From: Streptomyces resistomycificus
Lineage (GTDB): Bacteria; Actinomycetota; Actinomycetes; Streptomycetales; Streptomycetaceae
DNA: 64,000 nt
NCBI RefSeq assembly: GCF_001514265.1
Contig: NZ_KQ948991.1
Coordinates: 605,539-669,538, forward strand
Direction of reading: 5' to 3'
Positions 52,125 through 59,628 of the stretch are shown here, in pieces (position 1 is the first letter of the stretch; each line of letters opens with the position of its first letter). A program made the translations under genes and the position numbers. The notes beneath the pieces were generated by a model. The model searched no databases. It had not been told where the DNA came from and saw only the letters and a list, made by a program, of their open reading frames with translations.

Positions 52125-52429
52125 ACGACTCGGAGATGTGACGGCCAATGATCGCCTCGATCTCGTGCAGCACCCAGTCGAAGAGGTACGCGACGTGCTC
52201 GATGCACACAGTCGTCGCGAACCGTCAAGCGGCTCAAGGGTGTCTGACACCAGCGGCTGACACCAACAGCGGCGGACGGGTGCGCACCAAGGCGGGCTCC
52301 GGCAACTAGTCCGACGCGGCCCGGCTGGGGCCTTACAGGTGCACAGGACTGCAAGGATCGACCTGGTGGGGATGAGGCCAGTAACTCAGGGGTGCACTGA
52401 CTGTCAGTGGGGCCTGCCAAGCTGTGCAC

Positions 52430-53323
52430 ATGATTGGTGAAGTTCCGGGTGTGTCGGTAGGCCAGGCGTACGAAAGTCGAGTTCTCGCCAGTGTGGCGGG
52501 AGTCCATCGTCCCCGCATCGCGGGCATCTGCGGAACGAAGGCCACCGGCGCTGAGTCCATTGTTCTGTCGGGCGGGTACAAGGATGATGAAGATCTTGGC
52601 GACGTGATCATTTACACCGGACACGGAGGGCAGGACGGAGCCGGCAACCAGATCAGTGACCAGTCGCTGGACGACTCGGGAAACGCTGCGCTGGTCACCA
52701 GCCACCTCCAGGGGCTTCCGGTACGAGTCATTCGCGGAAGCAAGAGCGAGTCGGTCTACGCGCCGCGGTCCGGATACCGCTATGACGGCCTTTACAGAGT
52801 CGCGAGCTACGGAAGCAAGCTGGGCATCGACGGGCATCTGATCTGGCAGTTCCGCATGGAGGCTGCCCTTGACACCCCCATGCCGGCCATCGAAAACGAA
52901 CAACTTCCCGTCGATGCGCCGCAGGGCGACTTGGAGGCGCCCGTCGGCAACGACGAACCTGAACGTGTCAGCTCGAACGTTCAGCGCATCGTCCGCAGCA
53001 GTCAGGTCAAGAACGCCGTAAAACGCTGGCACGAAGATCAGTGTCAGGTCTGCGGGGTCGTCATCGAGACGCCCGGCGGCACCTACAGTGAGGGTGCCCA
53101 CATCCAGGCCCTTGGGCGCCCCCACAACGGCCCCGATCGAACGGACAACGTCCTCTGCCTCTGCCCGAACTGTCACGTCAAGCTGGACGCCGGGGCCATC
53201 GTCATCGAGGACGACCTGACCGTCGTGGAGAACGGTGTTCCTTGGGGGCGCCTGAGAACTCACTCGCGGCACACCCTCAGCCTCGAATGCATCCGCAGCC
53301 ACCGCGAGCGCTGGCGCCGCTAG
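52430..53323 (+). CDS. SRA-HNH modification-dependent endonuclease (type IV restriction-like)
   Basis: 297 aa from the ATG at 52430. The N-terminal SRA/YDG domain (about 2-150) has GYKDDEDLGDVIIYTG, DQSLDDSGNAALV and VRVIRGSKSES; SRA domains flip out 5-methyl- or hydroxymethylcytosine. The C-terminal HNH domain (about 195-270) has CQVCG, EGAHIQALG and LCLCPNCHVKLDAG: the catalytic His and the four-Cys zinc site. This layout resembles ScoMcrA-type enzymes without the sulphur-binding domain. It is cargo next to attR and would cut incoming modified DNA. Confidence 0.9.
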   Translation: MIGEVPGVSVGQAYESRVLASVAGVHRPRIAGICGTKATGAESIVLSGGYKDDEDLGDVIIYTGHGGQDGAGNQISDQSLDDSGNAALVTSHLQGLPVRVIRGSKSESVYAPRSGYRYDGLYRVASYGSKLGIDGHLIWQFRMEAALDTPMPAIENEQLPVDAPQGDLEAPVGNDEPERVSSNVQRIVRSSQVKNAVKRWHEDQCQVCGVVIETPGGTYSEGAHIQALGRPHNGPDRTDNVLCLCPNCHVKLDAGAIVIEDDLTVVENGVPWGRLRTHSRHTLSLECIRSHRERWRR

Positions 53324-53339
53324 GCGCTGGGCCGTACCT

Positions 53340-53353
53340 CACTTCGCGAAGTG
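53340..53353. promoter_or_regulatory. 14-bp perfect palindrome after the nuclease gene
   Basis: CACTTCGCGAAGTG, 17 bp after the nuclease stop, next to the right arm-type repeat. Terminator or protein-binding site. Confidence 0.5.
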
Positions 53354-53380
53354 GGCGTACGACACCGGTCAACGCCCGGC

Positions 53381-53407
53381 GTACAGCAGGGAAGTACAGC
53401 AACCGTG
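53381..53407 (+). other. Arm-type repeat, right copy (putative integrase binding)
   Basis: Two GTACAGCA units; 26 of 27 bases match 42196-42222 in direct orientation. In the excised circle the two copies flank the attP core at 79 and 48 bp. Confidence 0.7.
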
Positions 53408-53486
53408 CCATCTGTCCGCGGACCGTAGAGTCCCCGGAGGACCGCACAGTGCCCAGAATGACCAGCACTGACCGCTCCAGATAGAG

Positions 53487-53530
53487 CTACGGATCAGAAG
53501 GTTGCAGGTTCGAATCCTGCCGAGTGCACA
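53487..53530 (+). other. attR core
   Basis: 44 bp identical to the 3' part of tRNA-Arg plus CA. The six bases before it (ATAGAG) also match the tRNA if a 7-bp gap is allowed. Confidence 0.93.
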
Positions 53531-53537
53531 TAGGTGA

Positions 53538-53563
53538 GAGGCCCCGGAGAGATCCGGGGCCTC
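53538..53563 (+). terminator. Original terminator of tRNA-Arg, displaced by the element
   Basis: 11-bp perfect stem GAGGCCCCGGA around GAGA, followed by TTGCGTT, 8 bp after attR. Confidence 0.8.
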
Positions 53564-53595
53564 TTGCGTTGTGGGCTGCCTGCCACCGCCCGTGG

Positions 53596-54471
53596 TCAGT
53601 CGTTCGGGTCGGGGTCCGCTGTGGGGAAGTCGGCGTAGGCGCGCTCGAAGTACTTGGCCAACTGGACGTCGCGGTCGGAGATTCGGTGGCCGATGTCCCA
53701 GGTGGTGAGGAAGATGCGGACGGTGCGCCAGATGTTCTCCCAGACCGGGTGGTGGATGGCGATGTCACAGCCGGGCGCGGTCGCGTGCATGAAGGAGACC
53801 GCGTCCTGGAAGGTCCGGAAGCGGTACTCGCGGTAGAGGCCGGTCTGTTCCTGTGCGGAGACCTCGGTGTCGGGTGGGCAGGGGTCCAGCCGGCGGCGCT
53901 GTAGGCGCCAGTGACGCAGGGACCCCCGCAGCGCGACCTCGATCTTCTCCTGGTTCAGGGGGTCGGGCAGCTCCGGGGCGGGGCGTGGGTAGAGGCCCGG
54001 CGAGCCGTCCGGCGCCGGATCTGCCAGCCGCCGGACGAGATGGTTCACGATCCGGTCGATGTCGGTGGCGTGACGCAGTTCGAAGGCCTGGCGCTGCGCG
54101 AGGGCCGCGATCGATGCCGGCAGGGATTCCGCAGGAGGCATCGCGGCGCCGCTGACCAGGATCGGAAGCACGAGTTTGCCCGACTCCAACGACTGCGCCA
54201 CCTCCAGACGAACCCAGTCGCCTTCCTGGTCGATACGCCGCCGGGACCACTCGTCGGCCGCCCTGATCCAGTTCGGGCCGATCAGCACGAGCACGGCCGA
54301 CGCGTTGTCCAGCGCCTGGCGCAGCCGGTCGGGCCAGACGGAACCCGGCGGGATGGCGGACGTGTCCAGGAAGACCGCCGCACCGCCCAGCCGGGCGGTG
54401 AGCCTCTCCTGCAGCAACCAGGCCTCGGCCTGGCCGTCCTCCCTGCGATAGCTGACGAAGATCCGTTCCAT
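53596..54471 (-). CDS. TIR domain fused to pterin-4a-carbinolamine dehydratase domain
   Basis: 291 aa from the ATG at 54471; a TTG five codons upstream is possible. TIR domain at 2-150: RIFVSYRREDGQ, VFLDTSAIPPGSVW, LVLIGPNWI and DWVRLEVAQSL with Glu90 at the NADase position. From about 172 a PCD/DCoH domain follows: YRFRTFQDAVSFMHATA, then AIHHPVWENIWRTVRIFLTT. It fits the family motif as I recall it, [EDKH]x3H[HN][PCS]x5[YWF]x9[HW]x9D, with Asp236, His240, His241, Pro242, Trp248, Trp258 and Asp268. PCD enzymes dehydrate 4a-hydroxytetrahydropterin. No pterin hydroxylase is adjacent. Role unknown; an NAD-linked defence or stress effector with a pterin-like sensor is a hypothesis. Confidence 0.88.
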   Translation of the reverse strand: MERIFVSYRREDGQAEAWLLQERLTARLGGAAVFLDTSAIPPGSVWPDRLRQALDNASAVLVLIGPNWIRAADEWSRRRIDQEGDWVRLEVAQSLESGKLVLPILVSGAAMPPAESLPASIAALAQRQAFELRHATDIDRIVNHLVRRLADPAPDGSPGLYPRPAPELPDPLNQEKIEVALRGSLRHWRLQRRRLDPCPPDTEVSAQEQTGLYREYRFRTFQDAVSFMHATAPGCDIAIHHPVWENIWRTVRIFLTTWDIGHRISDRDVQLAKYFERAYADFPTADPDPND

Positions 54472-54598
54472 CCGACCGCCCCCCAACTCGCCGCTGTGAC
54501 AAGGCTAGTCGGGACTTCCTGGCGGCCAGGTTGCCGAACAGGTCAGGCGAACATACGTAGTTGTGTCATGCGTTCGAATGCGCCTAGGTTTTCGCGCC

Positions 54599-55879
54599 AT
54601 GACCATGGCAAGAAGATCGATCATCAAGAGCCTGGCCGCCGCCCCGTTCGCCGGAGTCGCCGCCGACGTGCTCGTCCCGGCCACCGCGCACGCGGCCGCC
54701 ATCGGCGCGGACCGGTTCCGACTCAGCAGCCGGGCCTCCAACAGCCATGGCACGTTCGCCGGTCTCACGGCCGGGCTGGCGAGCAGGTTGACGAAGGTGA
54801 ACGCGGCGGCCGTCGTGGCCGACACCAACCGGAAGGCCAAGAGTCTGACCGCCGCGCCCAGTACGGCCAAGGCCTTCCAGGCCGGTTTCGCCTGGGACGG
54901 CGCCGATCAGAAGGTCGACTTCTGGATACCGCAGGGCGTCACCACCAGCGCCGACGCGTACAGCGACGGCTTCTATCCCGCGGGCGGCCGCAACAAGGTC
55001 GTCCTGGTGTCCTGGTTCTTCTCGACCGATCCCGACGGCGACAAGGTCGTCGACCACCCGCTCGACAAGGGCATGCGGCTGACCTTCGTCAACTACAACT
55101 CCGCGGCCGCGCCGACGTATCGGCACGTCCTGCTGGTCGAGCCGGTCAGAACCGGCTCGGGGGCATACTCCTTCAGGCCCGTGCGCAAGCACGCCGGCGG
55201 CATCATGTGGTACGGCGATCTGCTCTATGTCGTCGACACCTACAAGGGGATCCGGGTCTTCGACCTGCGCACCCTCTTCAAGGTCGCCACCACCGAGGAC
55301 GACGTGTGCGGTCTGCACAGCGACGGGAAGTACCACGGCTACGGGTACCAGTACGTCCTCCCGCAGAGCCACGCCTACGACAACGCGGGAACCCGTCTGC
55401 GCTACTCGACGATCGGCCTCGACCGCGCCACCAACCCCGACAGCCTGGTGATCGGCGAGTACTCGACGGCCGGCACCGTCGACTACTCGGACGGCGACTT
55501 CAACGGCACGACCGCGGGTCTCGTCAAGACACCGAAGGTGGTGCGCTGGTCCCTCGACCAGAGCGACCGGCATCCGGCCTCGCTCACCGCGACCGAGGCC
55601 GTCACGGTCAAGCAGAAGAAGATCCAGGGGGTCGTCTCCCGCAAGAGCAGGCACTACCTCTCGGTGAGCGACGGGCCTTCCGGCAAGGGCGCGCTGCGCA
55701 CTTCCACCTCCGGCGGCTCGACCGCGAGCACCGTCTGCGCTCTGGCCGTGGGCTGCGAGGATCTCAGTTTCCACAGCAAGGACGCGTCCGGCTGGGCGTA
55801 CCGCGAGTCCGTGATCTGGAACGTCAGCGAGTACACCGGCCGACGCTACGTGTACGCGGTGCGGGCGGACGGTTCCTAG
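54599..55879 (+). CDS. Secreted protein of unknown function, Tat-type signal
   Basis: 426 aa (ATG at 54599, MTMARRSIIKSLAAAPFAG). Twin Arg before a hydrophobic segment and AHAAA suggest Tat export. The mature protein is rich in aromatic and Asp/Gly turns, with repeated strands such as GGIMWYGDLLYVVDTYKGIRV and HYLSVSDGPSGKG, suggesting a beta-propeller. Conserved in Streptomyces as far as I recall; no enzymatic motif seen. Monocistronic. Confidence 0.8.
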   Translation: MTMARRSIIKSLAAAPFAGVAADVLVPATAHAAAIGADRFRLSSRASNSHGTFAGLTAGLASRLTKVNAAAVVADTNRKAKSLTAAPSTAKAFQAGFAWDGADQKVDFWIPQGVTTSADAYSDGFYPAGGRNKVVLVSWFFSTDPDGDKVVDHPLDKGMRLTFVNYNSAAAPTYRHVLLVEPVRTGSGAYSFRPVRKHAGGIMWYGDLLYVVDTYKGIRVFDLRTLFKVATTEDDVCGLHSDGKYHGYGYQYVLPQSHAYDNAGTRLRYSTIGLDRATNPDSLVIGEYSTAGTVDYSDGDFNGTTAGLVKTPKVVRWSLDQSDRHPASLTATEAVTVKQKKIQGVVSRKSRHYLSVSDGPSGKGALRTSTSGGSTASTVCALAVGCEDLSFHSKDASGWAYRESVIWNVSEYTGRRYVYAVRADGS

Positions 55880-55945
55880 TCGGGTCGGGTCCGCCAGGGT
55901 GGGGTTAGCCCGGGTTACGGGTGACCGACCGGGCCCGGTCGCCGC

Positions 55946-56773
55946 TCAGAGCTCGGACGGGCCCCACGCCTCGACGCGTACATCGTCGCCGACGGACAGT
56001 TTGCCGGGCCGCAGGACCGCGAACTTCGCGCCGAAGGCGACTCCTCCTTCGGCGGCCCGGCGGTAGGCGGCGAGGGTGCGCAGGGGTTCCGGGCCCGCTC
56101 TGGTGCCGGAGGACTGGTCGACCATGGTCACGGCGCAGCGGATGGCGAGCTTGGCGTAGCCGAGTTCGGTGTCGCCGATCGTGAGGTGGCGGGCGCGGTC
56201 CTCGGTGTGGGGCTCGGGCCAGCCGTCGACGACGATGTTGGGGCGGAAGCGGTCCATGGGCAGGGCGTGGGCGCCGCGCTCGGTCATGGTGCGGTTCAGC
56301 AGGTCCAGGCTGGAGCGGGCGACGACGAGCAGGGCGCAGCTGTCGGCGAAGGCCGAGGTGCCGGGGGTCCGGCCGGTCGTCACCCGGTCGTGTTCCGGCG
56401 GGACGCGAACCAGCCGTCGGGGGGCGCCGAGGGCGTCCGAGAGCCAGCCGGCGACCTCGTCCCCCTGGTCGATGCCGCGATACGGGTCCCCGAACATGGT
56501 CACGTCCCGCCGGGCGCCGGTGGTGTCGATGTCGACGGTCACCGTGCCGGAGCCGGGCGCGGTGAGCGTGAGCCGCTCGCCGTCGGCGCTGACGGTCGGC
56601 CGGATCGGCGCCAGGCGCGGCTCCTGCCGCTGCGTCCGGAACCCGCCCTCCTCGTCCACGACCAGGAAGGTGCGGTCGTGGGCGAGCCCGGCGGGCTCCA
56701 GCCCCGCCTCGCTCGCCGACGTCCCGGCGCACCCCTTGACGGGGTAGTACGTCAGCTCGAGTACCTGGGCCAT
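55946..56773 (-). CDS. MOSC-domain protein (mARC-like molybdenum cofactor enzyme)
   Basis: 275 aa from the ATG at 56773. An N-terminal MOSC beta-barrel domain begins LELTYYPVKGCAG; the C-terminal MOSC domain has RFRPNIVVDGWPEPHTED and the conserved Cys in AIRCAVTMVDQSSG followed by EPLRTLAAYRR. The Cys ligates Mo or transfers sulphur. mARC-type proteins reduce N-hydroxylated compounds or detoxify base analogues; the substrate here is unknown. Confidence 0.92.
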   Translation of the reverse strand: MAQVLELTYYPVKGCAGTSASEAGLEPAGLAHDRTFLVVDEEGGFRTQRQEPRLAPIRPTVSADGERLTLTAPGSGTVTVDIDTTGARRDVTMFGDPYRGIDQGDEVAGWLSDALGAPRRLVRVPPEHDRVTTGRTPGTSAFADSCALLVVARSSLDLLNRTMTERGAHALPMDRFRPNIVVDGWPEPHTEDRARHLTIGDTELGYAKLAIRCAVTMVDQSSGTRAGPEPLRTLAAYRRAAEGGVAFGAKFAVLRPGKLSVGDDVRVEAWGPSEL

Positions 56774-56882
56774 GTCCCCATCCTCGCCCACGCGTCGGGG
56801 GTTGCGGCGGGACGGGCAAAACGAGATGACCGCCGGGCTGCCGGGCTGTACCTTGCCCGCATGACCCACATCAGAAAGGGCG

Positions 56883-57305
56883 ATGCCGCGTAGGCGCCCC
56901 TCCGCCCTGCGGGGCGAGCTGACCGCCCGTCGTGTACGAGTGCGGCGGTACCCCTCGATCGACCGGCTCTCCGGATCCTGCACGGCCGATCTGCGCCGGC
57001 TGGAGCGCACCCGGTACTGGCCCGAGGCCACCGAGGAGGCCTTCTGGCACTGGAAGGCCCTGGCGTACGGTCCTCTGCGGCGCCTGGCCGACCCGTCCTC
57101 CGTCACCCGATGCGGGTTCTACGAGTGCGGATGCGATCCCGGCCGCTCCCGCGATCACCTCGAAGCGGTGCTGCACGTGCTGCCCAGGAAGAGCGCGCGA
57201 GAGTTCCGCGCGCTCGTGAGGGCGCTCGACCTCACGATCCTGACGCGAGTGAGGGTCATCGCGGCCGACAGCCTCGACGTGCCGTGGTGGCGGGACCAGC
57301 TGTGA
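56883..57305 (+). CDS. Basic protein of unknown function
   Basis: 140 aa. Arg-rich N-terminus (MPRRRPSALRGELTARRVRV), a central Cys cluster CGFYECGCDPG and a helical C-terminal half (DHLEAVLHVLPRKSAREFRALV). The compact Cys motif may bind metal. No recognised family; a 9-bp repeat array follows its stop. Confidence 0.65.
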   Translation: MPRRRPSALRGELTARRVRVRRYPSIDRLSGSCTADLRRLERTRYWPEATEEAFWHWKALAYGPLRRLADPSSVTRCGFYECGCDPGRSRDHLEAVLHVLPRKSAREFRALVRALDLTILTRVRVIAADSLDVPWWRDQL

Positions 57306-57319
57306 CCGTGGCGCACCCC

Positions 57320-57384
57320 GGTCGTCCTGGTCGCCCTGGTCGTCCCGGTCGCCCTGGTCGCCCTAGTCGTCCCGGTCGTCCCGG
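57320..57384. repeat. 9-bp tandem repeat array
   Basis: About seven imperfect units of GGTCGYCCY between two convergent genes. Not part of a convincing coding sequence. Confidence 0.8.
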
Positions 57385-57393
57385 CCATCGCGG

Positions 57394-57984
57394 TCATCCG
57401 GCGAACGCCTCGGCCCTCACCAGCGGAAGGCTCCACTCGTCGACCGTCGTCCTCCGCTGCCGGATCTCCGTACGGGCAGCCGTCGCGTTCGCGGTCGCCG
57501 TCGCGGTCGCCGTCGTAGCCGCCGCCACGGCCACCGTCACCGGGACCGTCCGCTCCCGCGCCCCGCCCGCGAAGACGAACAGGCGCAGGACCAGGAAGCG
57601 GCCGATACCGGCGAGGCCGGACGCGGTGAGGTAGACCGCCTGTTCCCGGAGCATGCTCGGCGAGGACTGCACCGCGTGCAGCAGGAACATCGCGGCGCAG
57701 GTCACCACGTACGCGGCCGTCGCCGAACCCGCCGACTGCAGATGCCGGCGCCATCCGGGGCGCCGGCCGGTGCCGAAGGTGAACAGCGCGTGCAGTTCGG
57801 TGCACAGGAGCGTGGAGGCGACGGTGATCACCGCGTTCGCCACCGCCCAGGGCATCGCCACGGCCACCAGCGGTACGGCGAGGCTCGAGAGGACACCGAT
57901 GCCGCCGCCGCACACCACGAAGCGAACGAAGGAGGAGACAGGGCCCGGTGCCGACTTGGGCTTCGACGGGAGCAGCGACTCCAT
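57394..57984 (-). CDS. GtrA-like membrane protein
   Basis: 196 aa from the ATG at 57984 (MESLLPSKPKSAPG), with GGAAGGA upstream. Four membrane helices: VVCGGGIGVLSSLAVPLVAV, VANAVITVASTLLCTELHAL, ATAAYVVTCAAMFLLHAV and QAVYLTASGLAGIGRFLVLR. The conserved HALFTFG motif is typical of GtrA, a family thought to flip polyprenyl-linked sugars. The Ala/Thr-rich C-terminal tail has an AATTATATATAN run. The glycosyltransferase at the window end also has a GtrA-like part. Confidence 0.85.
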   Translation of the reverse strand: MESLLPSKPKSAPGPVSSFVRFVVCGGGIGVLSSLAVPLVAVAMPWAVANAVITVASTLLCTELHALFTFGTGRRPGWRRHLQSAGSATAAYVVTCAAMFLLHAVQSSPSMLREQAVYLTASGLAGIGRFLVLRLFVFAGGARERTVPVTVAVAAATTATATATANATAARTEIRQRRTTVDEWSLPLVRAEAFAG

Positions 57985-58150
57985 GACGTTTCCTTCCGGG
58001 GCGGCGGGATCGAACTCCCGAACCTGCTGGGCCACTTGGACCAGCCGGGATCAACGATGCCGTCGCGCGCCGCCGGAAACGATGGAGTGATCTCCCGAAC
58101 CGGGGGTGGGGCTGGCTCCACCATGAAGGGGTGGGCCGCCGGAGGTCGGG

Positions 58151-58561
58151 TCAGTCGGGCAGCCGTACGAAGCCGCCGTGGGCGACGCCCGAACCCAACA
58201 GATGTGTCCAGTCGAGGACTTCCGGCAGCGCGTCCAGGGACAGGACGACGACGCCGCCCGCCTGCCGGGCGTCGGCGCCCCAGGCGGCCATCGCCTCCGC
58301 GCCCCGGACCGTCGCCGAGGTGTTGTCGGCGGTTCCCTCCAGGACCGGCGCGGCGATGGCGGGGATCATCAGCCCGTGCTCCCCCGGCCCGTCCACCACA
58401 CACAGGGTGAGCTTGGGCAGGACGCTCCAGCCGTCGCACAGCGGCACCTTGCCGTCCGGCGAGCTCAGGGCGGGAAGGACGTCGTGGACGGGAGCGCCGG
58501 CCAGCAGCAGTACGGGAGTCGTTCCTCGTACGAACAGGGTGTTCTCAGGTTTCAGTAGCAC
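58151..58561 (-). CDS. Conserved protein of unknown function
   Basis: 136 aa, GTG start. Alternating beta/alpha pattern with VLLLAGAPVHDVLPAL, LPKLTLCVVDGPGEHG and GGVVVLSLDALPEVLDW; no signal peptide or membrane helix. Codirectional with the MarR gene 21 bp upstream, so possibly its target. Family not recognised. Confidence 0.65.
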   Translation of the reverse strand: MLLKPENTLFVRGTTPVLLLAGAPVHDVLPALSSPDGKVPLCDGWSVLPKLTLCVVDGPGEHGLMIPAIAAPVLEGTADNTSATVRGAEAMAAWGADARQAGGVVVLSLDALPEVLDWTHLLGSGVAHGGFVRLPD

Positions 58562-58582
58562 CGACGCATCCTCGCAGGCCGT

Positions 58583-59107
58583 TCAGGGACGGACACCCGG
58601 GTCGCCGTCACCGTCCCCTTCGTCCTCCGTCGCGTCCTGCTCCCGCAGCTCCTCGATGTATCCGTGGGCGAGGGTCGTCGTGCGGGTGAACCAGTCGGTG
58701 AGTACGGCGATCTCGTCGGCGGAGTAGTCGGCGAACAGGGCGTTCAGACGGGCGTAGTAGGGCTCGTAGAGGGCGTGGACACGGGCGACCGCGGACGGGA
58801 CGGCGGCCACGCGGACGCGGCGGCGGTCGGCCGGGTCCGGGACGCGGGTGACGAAACCCCTGCGCTCCAGGCGGTTGAGGATGCCGGTCACCGCGCCCGT
58901 GGTGACGTGGGCGTGCTCGGCGAGGTCGCCGGCCGTGAGCAGCTCCTCGCCGGCCTTCAGGACGCAGGCGAAACAGAGCAGGTCGGTGACGGTCAGCTTC
59001 AGCCGCTGGGCCATCTCCTGCTGGCCGAGCAGGTGAGCCGCGACGAGTGAGTCCATCGCCGACAGCGCCTGGGCCGGGGTGGCGCTGGGGCGCGGCTTGG
59101 CGTGCAT
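58583..59107 (-). CDS. MarR-family regulator
   Basis: 174 aa. The winged helix spans about 60-125: TAGDLAEHAHVTTGAVTGIL (recognition helix region) and RRGFVTRVPDPADRRRVRVA, the wing with the conserved Asp-x-Arg. Flanking helices form the dimer. The acidic tail ends in a GDGDGDPG-like run. Divergent from the HGxxPAAW-family gene, with a 97-bp shared promoter region. Confidence 0.92.
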   Translation of the reverse strand: MHAKPRPSATPAQALSAMDSLVAAHLLGQQEMAQRLKLTVTDLLCFACVLKAGEELLTAGDLAEHAHVTTGAVTGILNRLERRGFVTRVPDPADRRRVRVAAVPSAVARVHALYEPYYARLNALFADYSADEIAVLTDWFTRTTTLAHGYIEELREQDATEDEGDGDGDPGVRP

Positions 59108-59204
59108 CCGGATACTTCCTGATTCCCTTAGTGCGTGAGAGGTTTATGCGCTAAATTTCTTACGTGGTGAGAGACCTGGTTCTGGACCTCTGGGAGGCGG
59201 ACAC

Positions 59205-59582
59205 GTGAGCGCACATCAGTATGACGAGGGGCACACGGTCGCAGGCTGGACCGGATTCGGGATCGCGACCGTGGGCACCGCGGTGCTCGGGCTGGGCACA
59301 TGTCTGGTGTCCGCCCCGCTGCTGGTCGGCGGAGGGGGGATCGTGGTCGTGGCCCTCCTGGTCACCTGGGCCCTGCATCTGGCCGGCTGGGGCAAGCCCC
59401 CGGGCCCGCGGCCCCGGGCGGAGTGGGCCATGCGGGCGCGGGACACCTCGGCGCGAGCCGGGCACCCCGGGTGTGTCGGATGCCGGCTCGCGGGGCGGGG
59501 AGCACGGCGGGCGGCACCGGTGGAACCGGCGGTGCCCCTGGCCGTCGAGCCGGAGCCCGTCACCGTCACCCCGGGCGGCTGA
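59205..59582 (+). CDS. Small membrane protein, HGxxPAAW-like family
   Basis: 125 aa, GTG start with GGGAGG upstream. The N-terminus DEGHTVAGWTGFGIATVG resembles the Streptomyces HGxxPAAW family. Two membrane helices follow (TVGTAVLGLGTCLVS and GGGGIVVVALLVTWALHLAG), then a Cys pair HPGCVGCRL and a Pro/Val-rich tail. Function unknown. Confidence 0.75.
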   Translation: MSAHQYDEGHTVAGWTGFGIATVGTAVLGLGTCLVSAPLLVGGGGIVVVALLVTWALHLAGWGKPPGPRPRAEWAMRARDTSARAGHPGCVGCRLAGRGARRAAPVEPAVPLAVEPEPVTVTPGG

Positions 59583-59628
59583 TCTTCGCCGGCGGTGTTG
59601 TCAGTGCCGCCCTCTACTCTCGACAGAG

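Larger units (their letters stand above)
50480..52429. other. Decayed, gene-poor right part of the element
   Basis: About 1.95 kb without an intact gene. It contains a GC hairpin (50519-50538), a long imperfect inverted repeat (50919-51070), a dnaA remnant on the minus strand (51809-51931), a minus-strand 29-codon fragment (VCIEHVAYLFDWVLHEIEAI) near 52126-52215 that ends in a stop, and a parS-like site. Open frames elsewhere have no ribosome sites or family features. Confidence 0.65.
42104..53530. mobile_element. Actinomycete integrative and conjugative element (pSAM2 type) in tRNA-Arg
   Basis: The element is bounded by 44-bp identical cores, one inside tRNA-Arg; one core plus interior measures 11,383 bp. 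It carries the pSAM2-like order int-xis-rep (overlapping starts and stops), small zinc-finger and membrane spread genes, an FtsK-type transfer ATPase, a divergent GntR regulator and cargo. The Rep gene is frameshifted and a 2-kb stretch on the right is decayed, so excision may still work but autonomous replication is doubtful. Confidence 0.93.

Noticed and set aside
57110..57634. Collagen-like Gly-Arg-Pro repeat protein
   Set aside because: It is a translation of the 9-bp repeat and overlaps the basic-protein gene and the GtrA gene in other frames.
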